Assembly: GCF_003259745.1 (NCBI RefSeq)
Contig: NZ_QLMC01000001.1
Span: 1,240,001-1,304,000, forward strand
DNA from: Larkinella arboricola
Lineage (GTDB): Bacteria; Bacteroidota; Bacteroidia; Cytophagales; Spirosomataceae
Direction of reading: 5' to 3'
DNA length: 64,000 nt
The position numbers and the translations under genes are program-made. How positions within the stretch are numbered: the stretch's first letter is position 1; every line of letters begins with the position of its first letter. Below are positions 1 to 8,694 of the stretch, one piece after another. The notes under the pieces were generated by a model that saw only the letters and a program-made list of their open reading frames with translations, did not search any database and was not told where the DNA came from.

Positions 1-161
1 GTTCGCATGGTTACAGCCACGCTGCGTTGCTGACGGTCATCAACCGGACCAAAGCCCAGCCGGATTTCCAGCGGTTCTTCTACGGCCAGCAAATCACTGT
101 GTTCCAGAGGCTCATGCGATTGAGTAACCTTCTGAATGGTTACGGGGGCAACGGTCAGCAT
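1..161 (-). CDS. fdhD: FdhD-like sulfurtransferase, N-terminal part (runs off the left edge)
   Basis: Reading the minus strand from the ATG at 161 gives about 53 residues before the window edge, with no stop. The stretch LAVEEPLEIRLGFGP, followed by DDRQQRSVAVTMR, is typical of the start of FdhD. FdhD passes sulfur from a cysteine desulfurase to the molybdenum cofactor so that formate dehydrogenase becomes active; it is cytoplasmic. Only the N-terminus is visible, so the catalytic cysteine loop cannot be checked. It is divergent from the rhamnose genes and shares the 162-417 spacer with them; no functional link to them is implied. Confidence 0.85.
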   Translation of the reverse strand, partial: MLTVAPVTIQKVTQSHEPLEHSDLLAVEEPLEIRLGFGPVDDRQQRSVAVTMR

Positions 162-325
162 AATAATTTCTTACTATTTATTTAAATAACTCAATTTTAC
201 GAAAAGGGTTCAAATGCGCCAGAATGCCATTTTTTCGCAATTTCAAACGCTGGTGGCTGGATGCAAAGTTTATTTTTCAGACTTCAAATAGGACAGTGCA
301 TGAAAGTCAACCTGTCATTCGCTTT

Positions 326-333
326 TATCTTTG
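326..333 (+). promoter_or_regulatory. Possible -7 promoter element before the rhamnose genes
   Basis: TATCTTTG fits the Bacteroidota -7 consensus TAnnTTTG and lies about 85 bases before the ATG at 418. No clear TTTG -33 box stands at the right spacing, so this is tentative. The rest of the 162-417 spacer between the divergent genes shows no other obvious signal. Confidence 0.35.
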
Positions 334-417
334 GGTATAAATCAGCTAAATCTTCTTTTATAGGAGAGTCTAAACTCTGAAGATTCAATCGCGTCGGCGT
401 TCCGACATCAATTCGAT

Positions 418-2553
418 ATGCTCAGTACGAACAACACACGGCAGGCGAACGAGTTTCGTCATGTAAGCTACTTGTGGGATGAAGCCAAAGCCGCCGAACT
501 GGCCGGTGACGAAGTGGCCCTCCTCATTTATCGTTCCAACCTTCTAGGTGCCGACCTCCGGCTGACCAATTACGGCGGAGGAAACACGTCCTGCAAAACC
601 ATGGCGAAAGATCCGCTGACGGGCAACGAAACCGAAGTGATGTGGATCAAAGGATCCGGGGGAGACCTCGGCACGATGAAACGGAGCGGTCTGGCCGCCC
701 TGTACGTTGACCGGTTGCGGAGTCTGAAAAACATTTACCGGGGCATTGAATTTGAAGATGAGATGGTCGAACTGTTCAACCACTGCATTTTCGATCTGTC
801 GTCCAAAGCCCCGTCAATTGACACGCCCCTGCACGGTTTTCTGCCCTTTGCGCACATCGACCACCTGCACCCGGATGCGGCCATTGCGATTGCTGCGGCC
901 AAAGACGGTAAAAAAATTACGCAGGAGTTGTTCGACGGCACCATCGGCTGGGTGGACTGGCAGCGTCCCGGTTTCGATCTCGGTCTGAAACTGGCCGAAT
1001 GCCTGGAACAGAATCCGGGCATCCGGGGTATTATGCTGGGCTCGCACGGGTTGTTTACCTGGGGTGATACGGCATACGAAAGCTACATCAACACGCTGGA
1101 AGTCATCGAACGGTGTGCGGAATACCTGGAAGAAAACTACGGTAAAAACCGTCCGGTTTTTGGCGGGGCCAAACTGCAAAGCCTTGAAAAAGAAGCGCGT
1201 GCGAAACAGGCGGCCACGCTGGCGCCGGTGCTGCGCGGTTTCTGTTCGAATAAAACGTCGATGATCGGCCACTTTACGGACGATGATCGCGTGCTGGAGT
1301 TCATCAACTCCAACGACCTGGAGCGGCTGGCTCCGCTGGGAACGTCCTGCCCCGACCACTTTCTGCGGACCAAGATCAGCCCGCTGGTGCTGGACCTGAC
1401 ACCTGACGAGGACGTAACGGATACGGCCGCCATTCAGGAAAGGCTGACGCCGGCGTTTGAAGCTTACCGCGCGATGTACGAAGAATACTACGAAACCTGC
1501 AAACACCCGAACAGTCCGGCAATCCGCGACAAAAATCCGGTCGTGATTCTGTGGCCGGGCGTGGGTATGTTCGCGTTTGCCAAAGACAAGCAGACGGCGC
1601 GGGTGGCGGCTGAGTTTTATACCAACGCCATCAACGTGATGAAGGGGGCCGAAGCCATTTCGGAATACACCTCACTGCCGCGTCAGGAAGCGTTTGACAT
1701 TGAATACTGGCTGCTGGAAGAAGCGAAATTACAGCGGATGCCGAAGCCGAAACCGTTGTCGGGCAAGATTGCGCTGGTTACTGGTAGCGCAGGCGGTATT
1801 GGAAAAGCCATTGCCAAGAAATTTGTGGCCGAAGGTGCGGTGGTGGTTATCAACGACAACGATCCCGAGCGCCTGAAAGGAGCCGACGAAGAATTCCGCC
1901 AGCAGTATGGCCGGGATACGCACACCTCGGCTACTCTGGATGTAACCAACGCCGAAGTGATCAGCAACGCGTTCGACGTGGCGGCCTTGACGTTCGGTGG
2001 AGTGGATATTGTGGTCAACTGCGCGGGTCTGTCGATCTCCAAACCGATTGAAGAACATAGCGAAAAAGACTGGGATTTGCTGTATGATGTACTGGTGAAA
2101 GGTCAGTTCCTGGTGACGCAGAAAGGCGTTGAAGTCATGCGGAAACAGAAACTGGGCGGTGATATCATCAACATCGCCAGCAAGAACGGTCTGGTTTCGG
2201 GTCCGAATAACGCGGGGTACGGTTCGGCCAAAGCCGCTCAATTGCACCTGAGCCGGTTGAATGCCGCCGAACTCGGTAAAGACCACATTCGCGTCAACGT
2301 CGTGAATCCGGATGCGGTGATTTCCGACAGCAAAATCTGGGCGGGTGCCTGGGCGGAAGGCCGGGCCAAAGCCTATGGCGTGACGGTGGAGGAACTGCCC
2401 GCTTACTACGCCAAACGGACCCTGCTGAATGAAATCATTCTGCCGGACGACATTGCCAATGCCTGTTTTGCGTTTGTGGGCGGTTTGCTGAGCAAATCCA
2501 CCGGGAACGTCCTGAACGTCGATGGCGGTGTGGCTATGGCGTTTGTGCGATAA
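418..2553 (+). CDS. rhaD: Bifunctional rhamnulose-1-phosphate aldolase / lactaldehyde dehydrogenase (class II aldolase-SDR fusion)
   Basis: The 711-residue protein joins two enzymes. The N-terminal half (about 1-430) is a class II aldolase: NYGGGNTSCK, GSGGDLG, a His-rich block near residues 139-151 and GSHG at 208-211 supply likely zinc ligands. The C-terminal part (about 445-711) is a short-chain dehydrogenase with TGSAGGIG at 455-462, Ser588 and Tyr601-Lys605. Families of this design split rhamnulose-1-phosphate into DHAP and L-lactaldehyde and oxidise or reduce the lactaldehyde in the cytoplasm. The isomerase and kinase genes follow on the same strand, which supports L-rhamnose over other sugars. 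It starts at ATG 418. No rhamnose transporter or regulator is seen nearby. Closely related fusions are often annotated simply as bifunctional aldolase/short-chain dehydrogenase. Confidence 0.85.
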   Translation: MLSTNNTRQANEFRHVSYLWDEAKAAELAGDEVALLIYRSNLLGADLRLTNYGGGNTSCKTMAKDPLTGNETEVMWIKGSGGDLGTMKRSGLAALYVDRLRSLKNIYRGIEFEDEMVELFNHCIFDLSSKAPSIDTPLHGFLPFAHIDHLHPDAAIAIAAAKDGKKITQELFDGTIGWVDWQRPGFDLGLKLAECLEQNPGIRGIMLGSHGLFTWGDTAYESYINTLEVIERCAEYLEENYGKNRPVFGGAKLQSLEKEARAKQAATLAPVLRGFCSNKTSMIGHFTDDDRVLEFINSNDLERLAPLGTSCPDHFLRTKISPLVLDLTPDEDVTDTAAIQERLTPAFEAYRAMYEEYYETCKHPNSPAIRDKNPVVILWPGVGMFAFAKDKQTARVAAEFYTNAINVMKGAEAISEYTSLPRQEAFDIEYWLLEEAKLQRMPKPKPLSGKIALVTGSAGGIGKAIAKKFVAEGAVVVINDNDPERLKGADEEFRQQYGRDTHTSATLDVTNAEVISNAFDVAALTFGGVDIVVNCAGLSISKPIEEHSEKDWDLLYDVLVKGQFLVTQKGVEVMRKQKLGGDIINIASKNGLVSGPNNAGYGSAKAAQLHLSRLNAAELGKDHIRVNVVNPDAVISDSKIWAGAWAEGRAKAYGVTVEELPAYYAKRTLLNEIILPDDIANACFAFVGGLLSKSTGNVLNVDGGVAMAFVR

Positions 2554-2565
2554 ATTGATTACGTT

Positions 2566-2652
2566 GTTACACAGAGATTATCAGGGTTCATCAGAGCGTA
2601 CCAGAGTTTTCTCTGATGAACCCTGATAATCTCTGATTAACTTCTGTGTAAC
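2566..2652. repeat. Long hairpin between rhaD-like and rhaI-like genes
   Basis: A perfect 24-bp inverted repeat (2573-2596 with 2611-2634, 14-base loop) is extended by a second 7-bp pair (2566-2572 with 2646-2652) after an 11-base bulge. It fills almost the whole 124-base gap between two same-strand genes. There is no U-run, so it is not a classic terminator; it may be an mRNA-stabilising hairpin or a copy of a dispersed palindromic repeat. Confidence 0.8.
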
Positions 2653-2677
2653 AAGACTCCTAAACCCCTAACCTCTC

Positions 2678-3952
2678 ATGCAACTCGAAGCGTATCAGAT
2701 TGCAGATCATAATAATAAGCTCCAGGAAGCGCACCAGCGCAGGCTGTCGTACTGGACCGAGGAGGTCGCCAACGCCGAGGAGGTGATCCAAAAACTGATT
2801 GATTTTCAGATTGCGATTCCGAGTTGGGCACTGGGCACGGGTGGTACACGCTTCGGCAGGTTTCCGGGTGGGGGAGAGCCACGTTCGCTGGAAGAAAAAA
2901 TTTCAGATGTGGGGTTGTTGCACGCCCTGAACCAGTCGAGCGGAGCTATTTCTCTGCACATTCCGTGGGATATTCCGAAAGATGGAGACGCCATTAAAAG
3001 CCTGGCTGCCAGCTACGGTTTGCGGTTCGACGCGATGAACTCCAATACCTTCCAGGACCAGCCCGACCAGCCGCTGAGCTACAAATTCGGCTCGTTGCAG
3101 CACGTCGACCGGGCGGTTCGGCAACAGGCTATCGAACACAATATTGATGTCATCAAACACGGGGTTGCGCTGGGTTCCAAGTCGTTGACGGTTTGGCTCT
3201 CTGACGGTTCCAGTTTCCCCGGTCAGTTGAATTTCCGGAAAGCGTTTGAACGGACACTGGACAGTTTGCAGGAAATCTACGCGGCCCTGCCCGACGACTG
3301 GAAAGTATTTGTAGAATACAAAGCCTTCGAACCCAATTTCTACTCCATGACGGTCGGCGACTGGGGTTCGTCGCTGCTGTTCGCCAACAAACTCGGTCCC
3401 AAAGCGTATACGCTCGTTGATTTAGGTCACCATCTGCCGAATGCGAACATTGAGCAGATTGTATCGTTGCTGCTGATGGAAGGCAAACTGGGCGGTTTTC
3501 ACTTCAACGACTCCAAGTACGGCGACGACGACCTGACCGTGGGCAGCATCCGGCCTTACCAGCTTTTCCTGATCTTCAATGAGTTGATCGACGGCATGGA
3601 CAGCAAAGGGATGAATCACGCAACGGACCTCGGCTGGATGATCGACGCGAGCCATAACGTTAAAGATCCGCTGGAAGACCTTTTGCAATCGGTCGAAGCC
3701 ATTCAGCTGGCCTACGCCCAGGCGTTGCTGGTGGACCGGCCCGCGCTGGAGGAAGCCCGTGAAGCCAACGATGTGGTACGGGCGCAGGAGATCTTGCAGG
3801 AAGCCTTCCGCACTGACGTTCGCCCGCTGGTGGCCGAAGCCCGTTGGCGGACCGGTGGCGCCTTACAGCCGCTGAGCTTATTCCGTCAATTAAACATCCG
3901 CCAGCAACTCATCAGCGAACGAGGACTAAAAACCATTGCAACAGGACTTTAA
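2678..3952 (+). CDS. rhaI: L-rhamnose isomerase (RhaI type)
   Basis: The 424-residue protein has the xylose-isomerase-like TIM-barrel pattern of the Pseudomonas-type L-rhamnose isomerases: LGTGGTRFGRFPGGGEPRS near the N-terminus, FVEYKAFEP (metal Glu), LVDLGHH (metal Asp) and GFHFNDSKYGDDD (His/Asp ligands). It converts L-rhamnose to L-rhamnulose using divalent metal in the cytoplasm. The length fits the family (about 420-430). It starts at ATG 2678. It lies between the aldolase fusion and the kinase, completing a three-step path from rhamnose to DHAP and lactaldehyde. Confidence 0.88.
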   Translation: MQLEAYQIADHNNKLQEAHQRRLSYWTEEVANAEEVIQKLIDFQIAIPSWALGTGGTRFGRFPGGGEPRSLEEKISDVGLLHALNQSSGAISLHIPWDIPKDGDAIKSLAASYGLRFDAMNSNTFQDQPDQPLSYKFGSLQHVDRAVRQQAIEHNIDVIKHGVALGSKSLTVWLSDGSSFPGQLNFRKAFERTLDSLQEIYAALPDDWKVFVEYKAFEPNFYSMTVGDWGSSLLFANKLGPKAYTLVDLGHHLPNANIEQIVSLLLMEGKLGGFHFNDSKYGDDDLTVGSIRPYQLFLIFNELIDGMDSKGMNHATDLGWMIDASHNVKDPLEDLLQSVEAIQLAYAQALLVDRPALEEAREANDVVRAQEILQEAFRTDVRPLVAEARWRTGGALQPLSLFRQLNIRQQLISERGLKTIATGL

Positions 3953-3962
3953 ATTCAATTTT

Positions 3963-4076
3963 GAATGAGCAAATGAGTGAATGAGTGAATAACCGGGCAG
4001 CCGGTGCGGGGAATAGCTGCCGCTATAAAAAGCATGATCTTTGATCCTATTCACTCATTCACTCATTCGCTCATTC
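3963..4076. repeat. 29-bp imperfect inverted repeat before the kinase gene
   Basis: Arms 3963-3991 and 4048-4076 match at 28 of 29 positions when one is reverse-complemented. Each arm is itself made of tandem GAATGAGT-like units. The 56-base spacer holds CCGGGCAGCCGG. The right arm ends 14 bases before the ATG at 4091, so a folded mRNA would put a long stem just ahead of the kinase start. Confidence 0.8.
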
Positions 4077-4090
4077 AGTCATTCGAAACC

Positions 4091-5488
4091 ATGAAAACGC
4101 CAGTTATTGCCATTTTTGACATCGGGAAGACGAATAAGAAGCTGTTTCTGTTCAACGAGCGGTATGAGATCGTGTGGGAACGCACCGAACCGTTTGCTGA
4201 AATTGTCGACGATGATGGCGATCCGTGCGAAGACCTTTCGCGGCTGACCAACTGGGTGCAGACGCTGTTGGAGGAGGTGATCGAGCTGCCGGAATTTGAT
4301 ATCAAGGCCCTGAATTTTTCAACCTACGGGGCCAGCTTTGTCCATCTGAGCGAAGAAAGCCGTCCGATTGGTCATTTGTACAATTACCTGAAACCGTATC
4401 CGGCGGCTATCCGAAAGAAGTTCTACAAAACCTACGGTGACGAAGCGACGCTGGCGATGGAAACCGCATCTCCGGCGTTGGATAGCCTGAATTCGGGTTT
4501 GATGCTATACCGGATCAAATACGACAAACCGAAGTTATTCCGCCGGATCTGGTATTCGCTGCATTTGCCGCAGTACATGAGTTTCCTGTTTACGGGGCAG
4601 GTGCTGACGGATGTAACCAGCATTGGTTGCCACACGATGCTGTGGGATTATACCAAGAATCAGTACCACGACTGGGTTATTAACGAGAAGCTGGATAAAC
4701 TCTTCGGGCCGATTTTTACGTCCGACAGCGTACTGAACGCCATCTGGCTCAATCATCCGCTGAAGGTGGGAGTTGGGTTGCACGATAGCTCGGCGGCTCT
4801 CATACCGTATCTGGCTTCTTTTCAGGAACCGTTCGTGCTGATCTCAACCGGCACCTGGTCGATTAGCCTGAACCCGTTTAATACCATACCGCTGACAGCC
4901 GAGGAATTGCAGTACGACTGCCTGTGCTACATGCATTATAAAGGCCAGCCGGTCAAGGCATCGCGGCTGTTTGCGGGGTACGAGCACGAGCAGCAAACCA
5001 AACGGCTGGCCGCGCACTTCAATACCGCCGAAAATTACTACAAGCAAGTCGATTACAACCCGGATTTGATTCAGTACCTGCGGGAATCACGGCCCAACGC
5101 TGACAACCGGTTTGAAGAGGTCAAAGCGCCCCCGCTCCAGGAATCACTGTTTAGTCACCGGGATTTGTCGGTTTTCCGCAGTTACGAGGAGGCTTACCAT
5201 CAACTGATGCTGGATATTGTCGCCCAGCAATTGATTTCGACCAATCTGGTACTGGACAACTCGCCCGTGAAACGCATTTTTGTGGATGGCGGCTTCAGCA
5301 AAAATCCGATTTACATGAATTTGCTGGCGGCAGCCTTTCCCCAGACCGAAGTATTCGCGGCTTCGATGGCGCAGGCCACTGCGCTCGGTGCTGCCCTGGC
5401 CATTCATCACCACTGGAACTCCAAACCGCTGCCGGGCGATACCATCGAACTCAAGCATTATACCACCGCCGGCCGGTATGCCGTGTGA
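4091..5488 (+). CDS. rhaK: Rhamnulokinase-like FGGY carbohydrate kinase
   Basis: A 465-residue FGGY-family kinase. The first ATP/substrate motif is AIFDIGKTNKK at the N-terminus; VGLHDSSAAL and LISTGTWSISLN mark the middle, and FVDGGFSKNP and AQATALGAALA the C-terminal nucleotide fold. It phosphorylates a ketose, here presumably L-rhamnulose at O-1 given its neighbours. An in-frame GTG at 4004 would add 29 residues, but they would be translated through the inverted repeat and match no FGGY start; the ATG at 4091 puts the kinase fold directly at the N-terminus. The closest named families (fuculokinase, xylulokinase) cannot be excluded by sequence alone. Confidence 0.8.
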   Translation: MKTPVIAIFDIGKTNKKLFLFNERYEIVWERTEPFAEIVDDDGDPCEDLSRLTNWVQTLLEEVIELPEFDIKALNFSTYGASFVHLSEESRPIGHLYNYLKPYPAAIRKKFYKTYGDEATLAMETASPALDSLNSGLMLYRIKYDKPKLFRRIWYSLHLPQYMSFLFTGQVLTDVTSIGCHTMLWDYTKNQYHDWVINEKLDKLFGPIFTSDSVLNAIWLNHPLKVGVGLHDSSAALIPYLASFQEPFVLISTGTWSISLNPFNTIPLTAEELQYDCLCYMHYKGQPVKASRLFAGYEHEQQTKRLAAHFNTAENYYKQVDYNPDLIQYLRESRPNADNRFEEVKAPPLQESLFSHRDLSVFRSYEEAYHQLMLDIVAQQLISTNLVLDNSPVKRIFVDGGFSKNPIYMNLLAAAFPQTEVFAASMAQATALGAALAIHHHWNSKPLPGDTIELKHYTTAGRYAV

Positions 5489-5570
5489 TCTATTGACTGA
5501 TCTGGCTGCGTAGAGCAGTATCGTTCACTTTCATAAGGTTCTCCAGCAAAAATTACTGCCGATTATATTC

Positions 5571-5618
5571 ATTCCACGGACGAAGGGCTACAGGCCCAGG
5601 TCCGTGGAATTTTTCTTT
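5571..5618 (+). terminator. Rho-independent terminator of the rhamnose genes
   Basis: An 11-bp perfect stem (5571-5581 with 5600-5610) with a GGGC/GCCC inner pairing is followed at once by TTTTCTTTTA. It lies 82 bases after the kinase stop and isolates the rhamnose genes from marR. Confidence 0.85.
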
Positions 5619-5678
5619 TACCGCTCATCCAATCTATTCACCACTTCCTAAAAAAATGCAAAACTTTTTCCTGAATAT

Positions 5679-5710
5679 TTTGGTTGATATATCAACGGAA
5701 TATACTTTTG
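5679..5710 (+). promoter_or_regulatory. marR promoter with embedded operator palindrome
   Basis: TTTG (5679-5682), a 20-base spacer and TACTTTTG (5703-5710) fit the Bacteroidota TTTG-N20-TAnnTTTG promoter. A perfect 14-bp palindrome, GTTGATATATCAAC (5683-5696), fills the spacer right after the -33 box, where a bound MarR dimer would block sigma. The same half-sites recur before tolC. The start codon is only 4 bases after the -7 box, so the mRNA would be leaderless or nearly so. Confidence 0.75.
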
Positions 5711-5714
5711 TGTC

Positions 5715-6188
5715 ATGGTAACTGAAGAACTCGGAATAAAAGAAAAGATACTTGCTCAAATGGGGCAGCTCCTGGTATTCAATATTCATCAGGTATCGCA
5801 CGCGTTTGGCCGCAAAGCCAACCGGAACTTAACGAAGTCAGGTTTTTCATTGCAGTTGGAGCAGTTGCCTATCCTGTTTGTTGTGAATTGTTCGACGGAT
5901 GGCCTGCTTTCACAACAAGACATTGCCAACGTATTGCATCGGGATAAATCGGGTATTCAGCGCTCTATTCGCACGTTGGAGCGTGATGGGTACCTGCGGA
6001 TAATGCCTGATAGCACCGATCGTCGTAAAAATCTGATCCAGTTAACGCCGGCAGGTAAGGTGATTATAGAAAAAGTAATTGCAACGGCCAAAGACCTGGA
6101 TCGCGAAGTGACCAACCAACTATCAGCGGAAGAAGTAGAATCGCTGATACGGATTCTGGGGAAAATCTCGAAATTACTGGAGTGCTAA
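5715..6188 (+). CDS. MarR-family transcriptional regulator of the efflux operon
   Basis: A 157-residue winged-helix protein. LSQQDIANVLHRDKSGIQRS is the helix-turn-helix and IRTLERDGYLRIMPDSTDRR the wing, flanked by helices used for dimerisation. MarR proteins repress efflux genes until a ligand releases them from DNA. The palindrome inside its own promoter and two related sites before the downstream tolC gene point to autoregulation and control of the RND pump. Start at ATG 5715; a second ATG at residue 16 would remove the first helix and also lies much further from the promoter. The ligand is unknown. Confidence 0.85.
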   Translation: MVTEELGIKEKILAQMGQLLVFNIHQVSHAFGRKANRNLTKSGFSLQLEQLPILFVVNCSTDGLLSQQDIANVLHRDKSGIQRSIRTLERDGYLRIMPDSTDRRKNLIQLTPAGKVIIEKVIATAKDLDREVTNQLSAEEVESLIRILGKISKLLEC

Positions 6189-6200
6189 TTTTTTATTTGG

Positions 6201-6236
6201 GTGGATAGTTGATATATCCACTGTTGATATATCCAC
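6201..6236 (+). promoter_or_regulatory. Paired operator sites before tolC
   Basis: GTTGATATATCCA occurs twice in direct orientation (6208-6220 and 6223-6235, 15-base period) and GTGGATA/TATCCAC form an inverted pair (6201-6207 with 6215-6221). These match the palindrome in the marR promoter. They stand 32 bases before the tolC ATG, so MarR probably controls the pump genes here as well. Confidence 0.7.
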
Positions 6237-6267
6237 AATTTAAGTTTTTCTTATTTAAGTACAAATT

Positions 6268-7596
6268 ATGAAAAGGCTATTTGCTTTTGTTGCCTCTTTA
6301 CTGCTGACGGCTTCGTTGCCCACCCAGGCACAGACGAGCTGGTCGCTGAAACAATGTATTGACTACGGTCTTCAGCATTTCGGGACCACGAAGATCGCTC
6401 AGTATCAGGTTGAAACCGCTAACCAGCAAGCTCGGCAAGCGCTGGGACTTTACTTACCACAAGTATCGGGTTCAGCGAACTTTACGGACAACCTCAAGCT
6501 GCAATCATCCATTTTACCGGCAGGGCCGCTGAATCCGGAACCAATCCGGATCACTTTTGGCCAGAAATACCAGAACAACGTTTCGGCCCAGCTTAATCAA
6601 CCTATTTATGACAAAGGGTTATTGCTTGGGTTAAAGGCCAATAAGCCGAATCAGCAACTGGCTGAACTGAACACCCGGCAAACGCGTGAAGACGTGATTT
6701 ACAACATTACGAGCAACTATTATCAGGTCTTTATTTCGCAGCAGCAGATCGCGCTTCTGAAAGATAATCTGGAAAGAACGCAGCAGGTTTTGGACATTCT
6801 GAAACTGCAACGGGACAATGGTGTTATTCAACCCGTAGATTATACAAATACGGAAGTGAGCTACAATAACACCCGTTCGCAACTGTCGCTGGCCGAAAAC
6901 GACGTCAATCTGGCCTTAAACCGCCTGAAATACCAAATGGGGTTGCCTCAGGATCAACCGCTGGTGTTATCGGATTCTTTACTGATGAAAGTGGCACCCC
7001 GCGTGGAGCAAACCCAGTTCGATGCCAAAAATCTGGTCACCTTTCAACAGGGGGAGACCAATCTGGCCTTGCAACGCATCCAGCTTCAACGCATCAAGGC
7101 CGGTTATATGCCTAGTTTAAACTTTACCGCCAATTATGGTACGCTGAATTTCGCGAATCAGTTTGATAACGCCTTTAAGAACTTCCTCGGATACGGCAGC
7201 ATCGGTCTGCGTTTGAATGTCCCCATCTTCGACGGTTTCCAGCGGGATGCGCAGGTACAGCAACAGAAATTAACCGTACTGACGCAGGAAGAGCAACAGC
7301 GTTTGAACACGGCGGCCTATCAGCTTCAGTTCAACAATGCGCAGTCGCAGATTCAACGCGCTCAGACAAACGTTCAGAACGATGACCGAAATGTGAAACT
7401 GGCTCAGGAGGTATACAACATCACCACATTGCAATACCGGCAGGGAACCAAACCGCTAACGGACCTGATTAACGCCGATAACTCGTACCGGCAGGCCCAG
7501 TCGAACTACATCAATTCGCTCATTAATTTTTATCAGGCCCGGCTCGATCTGGAACAATCGCAGGGCTCTTTGTTAAACTTTTATAATCAACTCTGA
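6268..7596 (+). CDS. TolC-like outer-membrane efflux channel protein
   Basis: A 442-residue protein that opens with a signal peptide (MKRLFAFVASLLLTASLPTQ, cleavage after AQA or AQT). The rest has the two-fold repeated coiled-coil/beta pattern of the outer membrane efflux protein family: YGLQHFGTTKIAQYQVETA in the first half, AQEVYNITTLQYRQGTKPLTD and QSNYINSLINFYQARLDLE in the second. It forms the trimeric exit duct for the adaptor and RND pump encoded next (32 and 10 bases apart on the same strand). It lacks the N-terminal lipobox of OprM-type relatives. Substrate unknown. Confidence 0.9.
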   Translation: MKRLFAFVASLLLTASLPTQAQTSWSLKQCIDYGLQHFGTTKIAQYQVETANQQARQALGLYLPQVSGSANFTDNLKLQSSILPAGPLNPEPIRITFGQKYQNNVSAQLNQPIYDKGLLLGLKANKPNQQLAELNTRQTREDVIYNITSNYYQVFISQQQIALLKDNLERTQQVLDILKLQRDNGVIQPVDYTNTEVSYNNTRSQLSLAENDVNLALNRLKYQMGLPQDQPLVLSDSLLMKVAPRVEQTQFDAKNLVTFQQGETNLALQRIQLQRIKAGYMPSLNFTANYGTLNFANQFDNAFKNFLGYGSIGLRLNVPIFDGFQRDAQVQQQKLTVLTQEEQQRLNTAAYQLQFNNAQSQIQRAQTNVQNDDRNVKLAQEVYNITTLQYRQGTKPLTDLINADNSYRQAQSNYINSLINFYQARLDLEQSQGSLLNFYNQL

Positions 7597-7628
7597 TAAT
7601 ACACCATAGAATACAACTGAAAAACACC

Positions 7629-8684
7629 ATGAAAAAGTCAACCATCCTCGTTGTAGTGGCCTTTCTGGCCGTTACTGCGCTCATCGGCTTCCGACTGGCT
7701 TCGAATAAGAAGACCATCGATGAGAAAAACAAGCAGCCGACGAATACCAATGTGGCCATTCCGGTGACCGTGACGCGGGTTGAAGAAGGGGAAGTTAGCC
7801 AGCAACTGGTGAAAACCGGTAATCTGATTCCGTTCAAAGAGGCTAACATTACGGCAACAACGGCTGGTCGGGTTACGCAGGTCAATTTTGATCTGGGCTC
7901 GCAGGTTCGTCAGGGTGCGGTTTTGGTTCAGTTGGATAATAAACTGAGAGAACTCTCGCTGGAAGCCACACAGCTAAACATCAATAAACTCAAAAAAGAC
8001 GTTGATCGCTATAACACGCTGCTGGCCGGGAATGCCACCACCGAAATTCAGGTGAACGAAACCCGCTTCAACTACGAGAATGCCATCAATCAGGCCGAGC
8101 AGATCAAAAAGCAGATTCTGGAAGCGAATGTAAAAGCGCCGATCAATGGTCAGATTGTTAAGAAAGACATTGAACCTGGCGAGTACATTTCTCCGGGTAC
8201 GGTATTGGGTACGGTATTGGACGTAAACCGTCTGAAAGTCAATGTGCTGGTAAACGAAAGTGATGTTTATGCATTGCGCAAAGGCCAGTCGGTCCGGATT
8301 ACGGCGGATGTTTTCCCCGGCAAAACGTTCAGCGGTCAGATCACCTACATTGCTCCGCAGGGAACCGAAGAACATAACTACCCCGTCGAAATCACGCTGG
8401 CCAGCGCCGGTGGTCTGAAAGCCGGTACGTTTGTCAATGTCGATTTCTCGCAGAAATCCAACCAGAAAGCCCTGCAAATTCCGCGTATTGCTCTGGTGGA
8501 AAGCATCAAGAACCCGTATGTATACGTAATCGAAGGCAATGTGGCCAAACAACGCCAGATTAAAGTGGGCCGGGAATTCGGCGATAATATTGAAGTGCTG
8601 GAAGGCTTGTCGGCTGGCGACCAGGTGGTGGCTACGGGTCAATTGAACCTGAGCGACGGCAAACCCGTACAAATCACAAAATAA
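7629..8684 (+). CDS. RND efflux periplasmic adaptor (HlyD/MFP family)
   Basis: 351 residues with an N-terminal membrane anchor or signal (ILVVVAFLAVTALIGFRLA). A lipoyl-like barrel (GNLIPFKEANITATTAGRV; VKAPINGQIVKKDIEPGEY) encloses an alpha hairpin (about 95-160), followed by a beta-barrel and a membrane-proximal domain (LEGLSAGDQVVATGQLNLSDG). It bridges the inner-membrane RND pump and the TolC channel. Central gene of the three-gene pump operon. A short tandem duplication (GTVLGTVL in the protein) sits in the barrel. Confidence 0.9.
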   Translation: MKKSTILVVVAFLAVTALIGFRLASNKKTIDEKNKQPTNTNVAIPVTVTRVEEGEVSQQLVKTGNLIPFKEANITATTAGRVTQVNFDLGSQVRQGAVLVQLDNKLRELSLEATQLNINKLKKDVDRYNTLLAGNATTEIQVNETRFNYENAINQAEQIKKQILEANVKAPINGQIVKKDIEPGEYISPGTVLGTVLDVNRLKVNVLVNESDVYALRKGQSVRITADVFPGKTFSGQITYIAPQGTEEHNYPVEITLASAGGLKAGTFVNVDFSQKSNQKALQIPRIALVESIKNPYVYVIEGNVAKQRQIKVGREFGDNIEVLEGLSAGDQVVATGQLNLSDGKPVQITK

Positions 8685-8694
8685 GTAAGAAATT

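Noticed and set aside
814-1506. Long minus-strand open frame of 230 codons inside the aldolase gene
   Set aside because: Antisense shadow of a GC-rich gene; composition is Arg/Gln/Phe-biased and no family is visible, while the plus frame is a clear aldolase.
4004-4090. GTG-started N-terminal extension of the sugar kinase
   Set aside because: It would be encoded by the long inverted repeat and precedes the FGGY start motif; the ATG at 4091 fits the family.
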